The notes below the pieces were generated by a model. That model saw nothing but the letters and a program-made list of their open reading frames with translations. It was not told the DNA's origin and searched no databases. A DNA stretch of 64,000 bases from positions 806,001 to 870,000 of the forward strand of contig NZ_CAJIMS010000001.1 in assembly GCF_905175375.1 (NCBI RefSeq), written 5' to 3'. Below are positions 8,972 to 18,378 of the stretch, in pieces (position 1 is the first letter of the stretch; every line of letters starts with the position of its first letter). The position numbers and the translations under genes are program-made. This DNA is from Chryseobacterium aquaeductus. GTDB taxonomy: Bacteria; Bacteroidota; Bacteroidia; Flavobacteriales; Weeksellaceae.

Positions 8972-9709
8972 ATGGATTCCAATAAAAAACTAGGTCTCAT
9001 CGGGAGAAATATTTCTTATTCTTTTTCTAAGAAATTCTTTGAAGATAAATTTCAAAAACTCATGCTTGATCAATTTTCGTACACTATTTTTGATCTTCAG
9101 GAAATTGACGAAGTTGAAAATCTATTTTCAGATCCGCATCTACTGGGTTTTAATGTCACCATTCCTTACAAAGAGAAAATCATTGATTATTTGGACGAAT
9201 TGAGTGATGAAGCGAGAGAGATTGGTGCTGTAAACTGTGTTTTAATTCACGAAGGAAAAAAGACCGGTTACAATACAGACGCTTTCGGATTTGAAAAAAC
9301 TTTGAAAATCCACAGAAAATCTCATCAACATTCAGCACTTATTCTCGGAAGTGGCGGCGCGGCAAAAGCAATACAATATATCCTGAATAAGAATGGAATT
9401 TCAACTCAAATAGTTTCAAGAAATTCAGATTTAAATTTTAAAAATTTGGATAAAGAAACTGTAGAAAACAGCAAAATAATCGTACAATGTACACCCGTAG
9501 GAACATTTCCAAACACTGATGATTGTTTAGATTTTCCATTTGAAGGACTTTCTGAAAATCATTTGGTCATTGATCTTATTTACAACCCGAATTACTCTAA
9601 GTTTATCATGAAATCAGCCGAAAATAATGCTAAAACAGTAAACGGATATTATATGTTTGAGCAACAGGCAGAAAAAGCTTGGGAAATTTGGAATAATAAA
9701 AAAAAATAA
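8972..9709 (+). CDS. aroE: Shikimate dehydrogenase
   Basis: A 245-residue AroE that reduces 3-dehydroshikimate to shikimate with NADPH. Visible family marks are SYSFSKKFF (shikimate-binding serines near 14-16), NVTIPYK with the catalytic Lys near residue 66, NTDAFGFE with the catalytic Asp near 102, and the nucleotide-binding GSGGAAKA near 126. It is shorter than the E. coli enzyme (272), as is usual in flavobacteria. A possible -7 box TATTTTTG overlaps the end of the preceding terminator T-run at 8960-8967. Confidence 0.92.
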   Translation: MDSNKKLGLIGRNISYSFSKKFFEDKFQKLMLDQFSYTIFDLQEIDEVENLFSDPHLLGFNVTIPYKEKIIDYLDELSDEAREIGAVNCVLIHEGKKTGYNTDAFGFEKTLKIHRKSHQHSALILGSGGAAKAIQYILNKNGISTQIVSRNSDLNFKNLDKETVENSKIIVQCTPVGTFPNTDDCLDFPFEGLSENHLVIDLIYNPNYSKFIMKSAENNAKTVNGYYMFEQQAEKAWEIWNNKKK

Positions 9710-9778
9710 CATAAATTAGTAGTTTATTAGGCGTTTACTACATTTATAGAATAAAGCCACTCACATAAAAGATTTGCT

Positions 9779-11581
9779 ATGACTACAGAAAACAATCTTT
9801 CTGAAAACGAAGAAAATACAATTTCTACCGAGGTAACTCAACAAGAAACATCGGAAAACGCAGCTTCTTCGGAGGAAACGCACGGTGAAGAAACCGAACA
9901 TGTAGAGGAACATCTACACGCCGATATTTCTCTGGCCGATGCTCTCAAGGAAATGGAAAAAATAATCAATTCTACGTCAGCAGGAGAAAATTTCAGACAG
10001 TTTAATGTATTGAAAGAAAGAGCAAATCACGCTATTCATGATGAGATTGAAGACAAAAAACACGAATATACAGATGCCGGTAATGCCGCTGAAAACTTCA
10101 GCTACGAGCATCCCGCACAATCTAAACTTTCGGCGCTGATTCACATCTATAAAGAAAAACACGATGCTTTTCAGAAAGGTCAGGAAGAAGAGCAGAAAAA
10201 AAATCTAAATCACCGTCAGGCATTGATCGACAGATTAAAAAATCTCTACACCAATTCTGAACCTGGAGTCAATCTTTTTAAATCGATTCGTGAGATTAAA
10301 GAAGAATGGTCAAAAGCCGGACAGGTTGCAAAATCTGAATTTAAAATTCTAAACAATAATTATTTTCACCATTTGAATCAGTTTTATCAAATGTTGGATC
10401 TCAATAAAGAGTTTCTTGAGCAGGAATATAGCCACAATCTTGAAAAAAGGCAGCACATTATTGCTCGTGCAAAAGAGTTGGAAAATGAGCCTGTGGTACA
10501 AAAAGCCCTGAACGAATTGCAATATCTGCACAAACTTTGGAAAGAAGAAGCAGAGCCGGTAGCAGAAGAATTCCGTGAGAAAACGTGGGAAGAATTCAAA
10601 GAAATCTCTAATAAGATTCACGAGAGAAAATCTGAACTTTCTGCAGCCATAGAAACTGAGCAGACTGCAAATCTTGAAAAGAAAAACGAAATCATTGCTG
10701 AGATTAAGAAATTGTCTGAGCCAAAAGATACTCCTAACCATAACTACTGGCAAAACTCAATCAAAAGAGTGGAAGAACTTCGTTCAGAATTCTTAAAAAC
10801 TGGAAGTGTTCCGAGAAAATTATCCAACAACAACTGGAATGATTTTAAATCTACCCTAAGAAGTTTTAATACTACAAAAAACAATTATTATAAATCATTG
10901 AAAGGCTCTCAACAGGAGAATTTAGATGAAAAATTAAAACTGATTCAGACTGCGAAAGACAATATGCTTTCTGAGGATTGGGATATTGCTGTTGCACTTT
11001 TCAAAAAGCTTCAGGAAGACTGGAAAAAAATCGGTCACGTTCCCAAAAGCATGACTAACAAAATCTGGGACGATTTCCGTGAGGCTTGTAACACGTTTTT
11101 TAATAATTACAGAGAAAAAAGCAGCGCGTCTACAGATAATTGGAAAGAAAATTACAAGCATAAAAAAGATATTCTTGAAGAATTGAAAACAATTTCTGAT
11201 GAGGAAGGAAGTATTGAAAAGATTGAAAACATCAAAACCGCTTGGAACAATATCGGAAAAGTACCAAGAGATAAAATCGGGATTAATTCTGAGTTTAATA
11301 AAACTTTAAGAGAAAAATTAAAACTCAATAAGATCAACGAACTTGAGTTGAAGGAAGAAGGTCTTTCTGAAAATCAATTGACGGATAAAGCAAGAAAAAT
11401 CAAGAGTCAAATCTCTGATCTTGAAGGCGAAATTGTAAAGTTGGAAAACAATTTGGCATTCTTCAAAAAGCCATCGAGAGAAAACCCAATGCTTACGGAA
11501 ACGTACAATACAATCGACAGTAAGAAAAGTCATCTTGAGACTTTGAAGCAAAATTTGCATAACATCATCTCTGGAGATTAA
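9779..11581 (+). CDS. DUF349 repeat protein
   Basis: A 600-residue, highly charged, mostly helical protein. The first 60 residues are acidic and low complexity (Glu/Thr/His rich). The rest holds several DUF349 repeats, each with the W-x-x-x-G-x-V-P or KxWKxIGHVPK pattern (for example near residues 180, 340, 420 and 490). A coiled-coil region closes the C-terminus. No enzymatic motif is visible and the cellular role of the family is not established. It ends at a terminator just before ribD. Confidence 0.85.
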   Translation: MTTENNLSENEENTISTEVTQQETSENAASSEETHGEETEHVEEHLHADISLADALKEMEKIINSTSAGENFRQFNVLKERANHAIHDEIEDKKHEYTDAGNAAENFSYEHPAQSKLSALIHIYKEKHDAFQKGQEEEQKKNLNHRQALIDRLKNLYTNSEPGVNLFKSIREIKEEWSKAGQVAKSEFKILNNNYFHHLNQFYQMLDLNKEFLEQEYSHNLEKRQHIIARAKELENEPVVQKALNELQYLHKLWKEEAEPVAEEFREKTWEEFKEISNKIHERKSELSAAIETEQTANLEKKNEIIAEIKKLSEPKDTPNHNYWQNSIKRVEELRSEFLKTGSVPRKLSNNNWNDFKSTLRSFNTTKNNYYKSLKGSQQENLDEKLKLIQTAKDNMLSEDWDIAVALFKKLQEDWKKIGHVPKSMTNKIWDDFREACNTFFNNYREKSSASTDNWKENYKHKKDILEELKTISDEEGSIEKIENIKTAWNNIGKVPRDKIGINSEFNKTLREKLKLNKINELELKEEGLSENQLTDKARKIKSQISDLEGEIVKLENNLAFFKKPSRENPMLTETYNTIDSKKSHLETLKQNLHNIISGD

Positions 11582-11604
11582 ATAGTAAATAAAATTTTAT
11601 ACAG

Positions 11605-11635
11605 GCGAAGCAAAGAAATTTGTCTTCGCTTTTTT
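11605..11635 (+). terminator. Intrinsic terminator before ribD
   Basis: GCGAAGCAAA (11605-11614) pairs with TTTG plus CTTCGC (11619-11629) with one bulged base, followed by six T. It lies between the DUF349 gene and ribD. Confidence 0.75.
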
Positions 11636-11641
11636 CATATT

Positions 11642-12667
11642 ATGCAAGACGAATTTTATATCAAAAGATGCATCGAGCTCGCTAAAAAAGCGCTGGGAGA
11701 CACCTACCCCAACCCTTTGGTCGGAAGCGTGATTGTACATAATGACAAAATTATCGGTGAAGGCTACCATCACAAAGCAGGAGAAAATCATGCAGAAATA
11801 AACGCGATCAATTCTGTTGAAGATAAAAGTCTCATTCCTGAATCTACGATTTATGTTTCTCTGGAGCCATGTGCTCATTTTGGAAAAACACCTCCGTGTG
11901 CTTTGAAAATTATGGAACTAGGCTTCAAAAAAGTAGTTATCGGCGCGATGGATTCTCATGACAAAGTAAACGGGAAAGGAAAAAAAATCATTCAGGATGC
12001 CGGAATTGAAGTAGCTTCAGGAATTTTGGAAAAAGAATGTATTGATTTAAACAAAAGATTCTTCACTTTCCATGAGAAAAAACGTCCTTTCATTGTTTTG
12101 AAGTGGGCACAATCCGGTAACGGATTGATGGATAAGGATTTTAAACCTTTTCAAATAAGTAATTCTCTTACAAAACAATATGTTCATGAATTGAGAAATA
12201 GTGAACACGCAATTCTCATTGGAACAATGACTGCTCTTCGGGACAACCCAAGTTTAACTACCAGAGAAATAACAGGTAGAAATCCTACTAGAATTTTGAT
12301 TGATATTGATCTGAAAGTTCCGACCAATTACAATATTTACAATAATGAAGCGGAAACTCTGGTTTTTAATTCTGTAAAAAGCTCTGAGGAAGGAAATATA
12401 AGATTCATCAAAACAGAAAGAGAAAATTTCATCGAAAAATTAATTAAGAAACTATACGAATTACAGATTTTGTCTGTGATTATTGAGGGCGGAAGTTTGG
12501 TTTTACAGCAATTTATAGATGCAGGTTTGTGGGACGAAACTATTGTCATAAAAAATCATGAACTCACGATTGAAAATGGCACCAAAGCTCCAAAATTTCA
12601 ACATGAACCTTTTAAAGTGAAAAAATTCAGAGATAATATGCTGGAAATTCATAAAAATTTTGAGTAG
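11642..12667 (+). CDS. ribD: Bifunctional riboflavin biosynthesis deaminase/reductase
   Basis: A 341-residue RibD carrying out two steps of riboflavin synthesis: deamination of the pyrimidine ring and reduction of the ribose. The N-terminal deaminase domain (1-145) has the zinc site HAE near residue 50 and PC-x8-PC near 78-87. The C-terminal domain (about 150-341) is a DHFR-like reductase with a VLKWAQSGNG start and an EGGS loop. It is followed after ten bases by the YigZ-family gene. Confidence 0.93.
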   Translation: MQDEFYIKRCIELAKKALGDTYPNPLVGSVIVHNDKIIGEGYHHKAGENHAEINAINSVEDKSLIPESTIYVSLEPCAHFGKTPPCALKIMELGFKKVVIGAMDSHDKVNGKGKKIIQDAGIEVASGILEKECIDLNKRFFTFHEKKRPFIVLKWAQSGNGLMDKDFKPFQISNSLTKQYVHELRNSEHAILIGTMTALRDNPSLTTREITGRNPTRILIDIDLKVPTNYNIYNNEAETLVFNSVKSSEEGNIRFIKTERENFIEKLIKKLYELQILSVIIEGGSLVLQQFIDAGLWDETIVIKNHELTIENGTKAPKFQHEPFKVKKFRDNMLEIHKNFE

Positions 12668-12677
12668 AAACTGAAGT

Positions 12678-13283
12678 ATGTTGCACGAATACAAAACCAT
12701 CAATAAACCGATTGAAAATACGCTGCTTAAAGAGAAGGGAAGCAAATTTATTGGCTTTGCTTTTCCTGTAAGTAATGAAGCTGAGCTTAAAAATGCTTTA
12801 GAAAAAATAAAATCTGAACATCCGAAGGCTACGCATCATTGCTACGCTTTTAGAATGGGTCTGAACGGTGAAAACTATCGTGCGAATGATGATGGAGAAC
12901 CGTCAGGAAGTGCAGGCTTACCCATTTATAATCAACTTCTGGCTCACGAAATTACGAATGTCTTGGTCATCAGCGTTCGATACTATGGCGGTACAAAATT
13001 GGGAGTTTCAGGTCTGGTGAAAGCTTATAAAGAATCTGCCAAAATTACATTGGAAGAAGCAGAAATCATCACCAGAGAATTAGAAACTGAAATGGAAATA
13101 CAATTCAATTTCAATCAGCAAAATGTAATTTTCACCTTACTCTCGAAATTTGATGCAAAAGTTCTGAATTTTGAAGCAGACGAAAACTGCATCCTCACCG
13201 CCTCATTAAAAACAGCACAAAAAGAAAAAATTTCTGAAAAACTTTCTGAAATGCAAAATGTAAAATATCATTTTATAGAATAG
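12678..13283 (+). CDS. YigZ/IMPACT-family protein
   Basis: A 201-residue protein of the YigZ/IMPACT (UPF0029) family. It has the signature DDGEPSGSAGLPI near residue 74 and the following VRYYGGTKLGVSGLVKAY block, then a ferredoxin-like C-terminal DUF1949-type domain. Relatives are linked to translation or nucleic-acid binding but have no agreed reaction. The ten-base gap after ribD suggests one transcript. Confidence 0.88.
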   Translation: MLHEYKTINKPIENTLLKEKGSKFIGFAFPVSNEAELKNALEKIKSEHPKATHHCYAFRMGLNGENYRANDDGEPSGSAGLPIYNQLLAHEITNVLVISVRYYGGTKLGVSGLVKAYKESAKITLEEAEIITRELETEMEIQFNFNQQNVIFTLLSKFDAKVLNFEADENCILTASLKTAQKEKISEKLSEMQNVKYHFIE

Positions 13284-13301
13284 TGTAGATAAGACTTTTT
13301 T

Positions 13302-14426
13302 CTATAGTTCTTCAGTTTTCATTGTCTGGTTGTTATAAATAAAAATTCTAACATTCTGATTACCATATTTTTTCTTCAGTTCAGCACTCATTTTTTCGTA
13401 GATTTCGATTTCGGGAGATGGTGCAGATTTTAATTCAGACATTGCCCAATTTTGTAGATTGAGATAAGGTTTGTCTTTGCATAATTTATTATCTACAGGC
13501 TCCGCAAAAGTTTTCAACTCATGATTATCATTCTCTATACAAATGTACATCTGGTAGCCTTTTGCAGAGTATAGATTAAATGAAAAATACTGATACCAAA
13601 TTCCAAAAAAACTAAAGACGGGCATCACGATCCAAAGTATTAGCCAATAAAAATTAATCAAAAGAACATCTTTTCTGAGCGGCATGATAGGTTTTTGATA
13701 AATTATATATAAAATCACTATAAGAGCCAAATTCCAAAACCAAACGATCGAATTATATTCTAAACCGAGAGGTCCTAGTAGAATCAAAATAATGAAGTGC
13801 ATTATAATGAGAAGGTAACTGGTATTTCGCTTAGATTTTGAAACCAACAATAAAATCGCGAGAGAAACTTCGATTATAGGAATTAATAATCCCACAAAAA
13901 AGAGTTTGAATTTTAGAATAAATTCCATTGATAGACCAAAAAAATCTTGCAGAATAGAGTCTCTCCAAAATAAGGCTAAAAAATTTCGATTTAACTTATG
14001 CAGACCGCTGTAGAAATACATCGCTACCAACAGCAAATGAAAGAGAAAAATAATGTTTTTAGGTTTTAAATAATTAACAATTACAACCAAAAGCATACAC
14101 AGATACATAAATTCCCAAGGCTGCCATCTTACTGTATCAAGCGAACAGCTTAATAATTCAAATATAAAAAGAGAAATCAACAGCGATCTTTTTGCTTTAA
14201 GAAATATAATCAATAACAAGTTTAAAAGTGATAAAACAAATAAGATTAAATGTACAGAGTCTGGTATGGATTTTAAAAAATCAAATGGCGGAATTACTGG
14301 ATATATCCTTTCGGCAATCCATGTTTTATAACTCCATATTTTCGTAAACAGCAAAAAAACAGCAATAACTTTAATTAAATATTTAATTTGCTGGTTTTCC
14401 AAAACAAAAACTTTATTTTGATACAT
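13302..14426 (-). CDS. Multi-pass membrane protein, possibly HTTM/VKGC-like
   Basis: A 374-residue membrane protein from the start at 14426; the frame is open up to an earlier ATG at 14498, but the extra 24 residues do not look like a leader. About nine hydrophobic helices fill residues 10-310, followed by a soluble tail of about 75 residues with a SAELKKKYGNQ segment. The YSGLHKLNRNF stretch with a following FWRD loosely recalls HTTM/vitamin-K-carboxylase-like membrane domains. No catalytic assignment is possible. It converges with the YigZ gene. Confidence 0.6.
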   Translation of the reverse strand: MYQNKVFVLENQQIKYLIKVIAVFLLFTKIWSYKTWIAERIYPVIPPFDFLKSIPDSVHLILFVLSLLNLLLIIFLKAKRSLLISLFIFELLSCSLDTVRWQPWEFMYLCMLLVVIVNYLKPKNIIFLFHLLLVAMYFYSGLHKLNRNFLALFWRDSILQDFFGLSMEFILKFKLFFVGLLIPIIEVSLAILLLVSKSKRNTSYLLIIMHFIILILLGPLGLEYNSIVWFWNLALIVILYIIYQKPIMPLRKDVLLINFYWLILWIVMPVFSFFGIWYQYFSFNLYSAKGYQMYICIENDNHELKTFAEPVDNKLCKDKPYLNLQNWAMSELKSAPSPEIEIYEKMSAELKKKYGNQNVRIFIYNNQTMKTEEL

Positions 14427-14561
14427 TTTAGATTTGTTAATTGATTCCCTCAAAAATATTAAATTGAGATGAATTACTACAGAATATTTTGTAATCACAG
14501 ATAAAAAACATCTCAGAAAACTATCTGAGATGCATATACTTTTGATTTGAGAAGCTAAATC

Positions 14562-15251
14562 TTAATCTCTCCTGCCACCCATTAAAAGGGAAGCAAAGTA
14601 GAGCAATTGAGCCAAAGATCCGATCGCTGCCACAAGATAGGTTCTTGCTGCCCAGGTCAAACTGTCTTTTACTCCCACAAATTCTTCTGTAGTTACGGTT
14701 CCTGTATCTTTCAGCCACTTCATTGCTCTATTACTGGCATCATATTCTACCGGAAGCGTGATAAAAGCAAAAAGTGTGGTGAGAGCAAACATAATAACGC
14801 CAATTAATAAAACTATTTTATTTCCGCTTGCCATCATTAAAATAACACCACCCATAATTACAAATTGCATCAAATTTGAACTGATGCTTACCACCGGAAC
14901 CAATTTTGATCTTAATTGCAGCATAGAATACCCTACCGCATGTTGTACAGCATGACCACATTCGTGTGCTGCAACAGCTGCTGCGGCTGCATTTCTTTGC
15001 ATGTACACAGCTTCAGAAAGATTCACTGTTTTATTTGTAGGGTTATAATGATCTGTCAATTGTCCGGGAACCGATATAACCTGTACGTCGTTTATTCCGT
15101 TGTCTCTTAACATTTTTTCTGCCACTTCTTTACCTGAAAGCCCATTTCTAAGATGTACATTGGAGTAGTACTCAAATTTAGATTTCAATCTTGAGGATAC
15201 CCACCAGCTTATCAGCATAGATACTCCTATAATAAGATAATAACCTGTCAT
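14562..15251 (-). CDS. Neutral zinc metallopeptidase, YugP family
   Basis: A 229-residue inner-membrane metallopeptidase. The zinc motif HECGH is at about residues 101-105, and a further HAVGY follows. It has an N-terminal helix (1-20) and two or three further helices (about 125-175). The late segment LPVEYDASNRAMKWL is a hallmark of the YugP family (PF04298 type). Its substrate is not known. The region downstream, 14500-14560, has the inverted pair CTCAGAAAACTATCTGAG that may help terminate it. Confidence 0.88.
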   Translation of the reverse strand: MTGYYLIIGVSMLISWWVSSRLKSKFEYYSNVHLRNGLSGKEVAEKMLRDNGINDVQVISVPGQLTDHYNPTNKTVNLSEAVYMQRNAAAAAVAAHECGHAVQHAVGYSMLQLRSKLVPVVSISSNLMQFVIMGGVILMMASGNKIVLLIGVIMFALTTLFAFITLPVEYDASNRAMKWLKDTGTVTTEEFVGVKDSLTWAARTYLVAAIGSLAQLLYFASLLMGGRRD

Positions 15252-15324
15252 TTTATTTGAAATTTAATATAATAATTGCAGTATGAGATGTAATAACTGT
15301 GCCAAAGTATTGATTTTTATTAAT

Positions 15325-15332
15325 TATATTTG
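15325..15332 (+). promoter_or_regulatory. Candidate -7 element for the GNAT gene
   Basis: TATATTTG fits TAnnTTTG, 25 bases before the ATG. No spaced TTTG was seen. Confidence 0.4.
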
Positions 15333-15357
15333 TACTTAAAAATACCTTAAAATTACT

Positions 15358-16482
15358 ATGTCTGCAGTTTCAATTCTTGAAGTAAAAACACCTAACGAAT
15401 TAAGACAATTTGTAAAATTTCCGATGGATTTGTACAAAAACAATCCATATTACGTACCTTCATTCATCAAAGATGAACTCAATGTATGGAATCCTGAATA
15501 CAACCCTGCATTACAGTATTCTGAAGCAAAACAATTTTTAGCGTGGAAAGACAATAAGGTAGTTGGTAGAATTGCAGCAATCATCAATCATAAAGAAGAA
15601 AAAGAACTTGGCATAAAAAAAGTACGTTTCGGATGGATTGATTTTATAGATGATAAAGAAGTTTCTAAAGCTTTGATAGATACCGTAGTTAATTACGCTA
15701 AAGATCATAAGATCAACACGATAGAAGGACCGATGGGATTTACAAATCTCGATAAAGCGGGGATGTTGACATTCGGTTTTGAAAAGATTGCCACCATGAT
15801 TGGTATTTACAATCATGAGTACTATCCGCAACACATTGAAAGTCTTGGTCTTGTAAAGGAAAAAGAATGGGTAGAATTTGAAATGAATTTTCCTAAAATC
15901 CTACCTCCAAAGGTTGAAAAATTCAGCAAACTGATCGCTGAAAAATATAATTTGAGAGTTTTAGATTTCAAAACCAAAGAAGAGATATTGCCGTACATTA
16001 CGCCAATGTTTAAGCTTTTAGACGAAACCTATAAGCATCTTTCTACGTACACACCTATTTCTGAAGAACAAATAAAAACTTACAAAGAAAAGTTTTTCCC
16101 GATGATTGCAAAAAACTACGTCATCTGCGTAGTTGATGAGCATGATGATCTTATTTCTTTTGCTGTAACCATGCCTTCTTATTCTAAAGCACTGCAAAAA
16201 GCCAAAGGAAAGCTCCTACCTTTTGGTTGGTGGCATTTTATGCAGGCTCAAAAGAAAAACGATCGTGCTAATTTTTATTTAATCGGTATTCATCCGGAAT
16301 ATCAAAGGCGAGGAGTAACGGCTATTATTTTTAAAGAAATCTTCGTTCGTTTCAATAATATGGGAATCGATTTTGCAGAAACCAATCCTGAATTAGAAGA
16401 AAACAAAAGCGTACAGGTACTTTGGCAAGATTACAATCCTGTGAATCACAAAAGAAGAAGAACTTATTCTTTAAAATTTTAG
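15358..16482 (+). CDS. GNAT-fold N-acetyltransferase-like protein
   Basis: A 374-residue protein with a recognisable acetyltransferase core near the C-terminus: IGIHPEYQRRGVTAIIF (about residues 307-323) is the acetyl-CoA pyrophosphate-binding motif A. An N-terminal segment with FPMDLYKNNPYYVPS and FLAWKDNKVVGRIAAI reads as a second GNAT-like half. Its substrate is unknown. A 58-residue membrane-peptide gene begins one base after its stop codon, so they are probably co-expressed. Confidence 0.75.
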   Translation: MSAVSILEVKTPNELRQFVKFPMDLYKNNPYYVPSFIKDELNVWNPEYNPALQYSEAKQFLAWKDNKVVGRIAAIINHKEEKELGIKKVRFGWIDFIDDKEVSKALIDTVVNYAKDHKINTIEGPMGFTNLDKAGMLTFGFEKIATMIGIYNHEYYPQHIESLGLVKEKEWVEFEMNFPKILPPKVEKFSKLIAEKYNLRVLDFKTKEEILPYITPMFKLLDETYKHLSTYTPISEEQIKTYKEKFFPMIAKNYVICVVDEHDDLISFAVTMPSYSKALQKAKGKLLPFGWWHFMQAQKKNDRANFYLIGIHPEYQRRGVTAIIFKEIFVRFNNMGIDFAETNPELEENKSVQVLWQDYNPVNHKRRRTYSLKF

Positions 16483-16483
16483 T

Positions 16484-16660
16484 ATGAAGGCACATCTCAT
16501 TATTTTTGCGGTTCTTATTACAGGATTTATTTCTTACAATATATTTTTCAAAGTGGAAGATGATCGGTTAAATACGATCATCAACATACTTTATGCGAGT
16601 GTTCTTTTTGGTTATATTGCTTTTATGGGGTTTGCTCTGCTTAAAAAAATGAAGCGATAA
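16484..16660 (+). CDS. Small two-helix membrane protein, 58 residues
   Basis: A short reading frame starting one base after the GNAT stop. The product begins MKAHLIIFAVLITGF, with one hydrophobic helix at about residues 4-20, a charged turn KVEDDRLN, a second helix at about 31-50, and a basic end KKMKR. The tight spacing and clean two-helix pattern support a real gene. I do not recognise the family. Confidence 0.6.
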   Translation: MKAHLIIFAVLITGFISYNIFFKVEDDRLNTIINILYASVLFGYIAFMGFALLKKMKR

Positions 16661-16751
16661 AACATTATTTTTATTGATTCTAAATTATCGATTTTACTCA
16701 ATTTCATAATACATTTAAGTTGATTAATTTCATGCTTAATTGTTTATTGCC

Positions 16752-16759
16752 TAAATTTG
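16752..16759 (+). promoter_or_regulatory. Candidate -7 element of the nuo operon
   Basis: TAAATTTG matches TAnnTTTG, 23 bases before the nuoA start. The upstream spacer (16661-16745) is AT-rich with two similar TTAATTTCAT/TCAATTTCAT blocks near 16701 and 16725. No ideally spaced TTTG box was found. Confidence 0.45.
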
Positions 16760-16782
16760 CAACTTGAGATAATAATGTAAAA

Positions 16783-17154
16783 ATGAATTTACCTGAAAGT
16801 TATATTCCAATACTCATACAAGCCGGTGTAGCCATTGGTTTTGTTGCCATTTCTTTGCTTGGAGCTCATTTTTTGGGTCCGCAACAGAAAAAAGGGAATT
16901 CTGTAAAGAACTCAAGCTGGGAATGTGGTATTCCTGTTGAAGGAAATGCAAGAACTCCATTCTCCATCAAATATTTCTTAACAGCAGTGCTTTTTGTATT
17001 GTTTGATATCGAAATCGTATTCTTTTATCCATACGCTGTCAACTTCAGAGAATTCGGAGTGGAAGGTTTTTTTGCAGTACTAATGTTCGTAGCCATCTTC
17101 TTCCTAGCATTTTTCTATGTCTGGAAACGTGGAGCATTAGACTGGGATAAATAA
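16783..17154 (+). CDS. nuoA: NADH-quinone oxidoreductase subunit A
   Basis: A 123-residue membrane subunit of complex I. Three transmembrane helices are clear. The conserved loop SSWECGIP (around residue 45) and the acidic FDIEIVFFYP helix motif are intact. It opens a nuoA-to-nuoN operon that contains all fourteen subunit genes. The 101-base gap to nuoB is AT-rich. Confidence 0.96.
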   Translation: MNLPESYIPILIQAGVAIGFVAISLLGAHFLGPQQKKGNSVKNSSWECGIPVEGNARTPFSIKYFLTAVLFVLFDIEIVFFYPYAVNFREFGVEGFFAVLMFVAIFFLAFFYVWKRGALDWDK

Positions 17155-17255
17155 TCAATCATAATTTTAAATAAGAGATTTAGATAAACACAATCAGATT
17201 AAAGTTAACATTAACAGTAATTTAGTATCTAAATTAGAATCTTAAAATCAACAAA

Positions 17256-17816
17256 ATGTCAGATCAAAAACCAATTATAAGAACAGATGCACCAGCTCCC
17301 GAAGGATTTGAAGGAGAAGGATTTTTCGCAACTAAATTGAGTAGTGTAATCGGGATGGCAAGAAAGTTTTCACTTTGGCCTTTACCTTTTGCAACATCAT
17401 GTTGTGGTATCGAATTCATGGCGACACTAAATCCTACTTATGACGCTTCAAGATTTGGAATGGAAAGAAACTCTTTCTCACCAAGACAAGCAGATATGCT
17501 GATGGTTTGCGGAACAATCGCAAAAAAATTAGGACCGGTTTTAAAAGAGGTTTATACTCAAATGGCTGAACCAAAATGGGTTGTTGCTGTTGGAGCTTGC
17601 GCATGCAGTGGAGGTATTTTCGACAGTTATTCTGTTTTGCAGGGAATTGATAAAATTATTCCTGTAGACGTTTATGTTCCTGGATGCCCACCAAGACCAG
17701 AGCAGATTATCGAAGGTGTAATGCAGGTTCAGGCATTGGCAGAAAGCGAAAGTCTAAGAAGAAGAGACGCACCAGAATATCAGCATTTATTAGACTCTTA
17801 TAACATTAGCAACTAA
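17256..17816 (+). CDS. nuoB: NADH-quinone oxidoreductase subunit B
   Basis: A 186-residue peripheral-arm subunit that carries the terminal 4Fe-4S cluster N2, which reduces quinone. The cluster cysteines are visible in ATSCCGIEF, GACACSGG and VPGCPPRPEQ. The N-terminal extension of about 25 residues is common in Bacteroidota. The nuoC start follows five bases after its stop. Confidence 0.97.
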   Translation: MSDQKPIIRTDAPAPEGFEGEGFFATKLSSVIGMARKFSLWPLPFATSCCGIEFMATLNPTYDASRFGMERNSFSPRQADMLMVCGTIAKKLGPVLKEVYTQMAEPKWVVAVGACACSGGIFDSYSVLQGIDKIIPVDVYVPGCPPRPEQIIEGVMQVQALAESESLRRRDAPEYQHLLDSYNISN

Positions 17817-17821
17817 GAGAA

Positions 17822-18316
17822 ATGACGAACGAATTTGTATTAGAAGCAATTACAAGAGAATTTCCTGAAACTGTAATTTCAAGTTCAGAACCTTATGGAA
17901 TGCTGACAATTGAAGTTAAAAAAGAAGATATCAAAAAAGTCGTTCATTATCTGAAAGATTCATCTTTAGAAATCAATTTTCTTACTGATGTTTGTGGAAT
18001 CCATTACCCGGAATTTCCAGATAAAGAAATTGGTGTTGTGTATCATTTACAAAACATGATGACTAATTTCAGATTGCGTCTGAAGATCTTCATGTCAAGA
18101 GACAATATTGAAGTAGATTCTCTGACTGAATTATATGCAGGAGCTAACTGGATGGAAAGAGAAACTTTTGATTTCTACGGAATTAAATTTAAAGGACATC
18201 CTGATCTCAGACCAATTTTAAATATGGAAGATCTTGGTTACCATCCTATGTTGAAAGAATATCGTCTGGAAGATGGTACAAGAACTGACAAGGATGATTC
18301 AATGTTCGGAAGATAA
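17822..18316 (+). CDS. nuoC: NADH-quinone oxidoreductase subunit C
   Basis: A 164-residue NuoC, separate from NuoD rather than fused. It contains the signature REVYDMFGI-type block here as ERETFDFYGIKFKGHPDLR, and ends shortly after a KEYRLEDGTRTDKD segment. It helps join the hydrophilic arm to the quinone site. Confidence 0.95.
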   Translation: MTNEFVLEAITREFPETVISSSEPYGMLTIEVKKEDIKKVVHYLKDSSLEINFLTDVCGIHYPEFPDKEIGVVYHLQNMMTNFRLRLKIFMSRDNIEVDSLTELYAGANWMERETFDFYGIKFKGHPDLRPILNMEDLGYHPMLKEYRLEDGTRTDKDDSMFGR

Positions 18317-18378
18317 TATAGCCTATGGCGGATGGCAGTTAGCCAATAGTCAGAAGCAAATAGCTAAAAGCAAATATT
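18317..18378. repeat. Low-complexity spacer repeat between nuoC and nuoD
   Basis: The spacer holds loose reiterations of GCAGTTAGCC, AATAGTCAG, AAGCAAATAGC and TAAAAGC. This GCYAATAGC-type wording recurs between nuoE and nuoF. No hairpin terminator is present. Confidence 0.5.

Noticed and set aside
10349-10753. 134-residue minus-strand frame in the DUF349 gene
   Set aside because: Antisense reading of a Lys/Glu-rich coiled protein yields Phe/Leu-rich nonsense.
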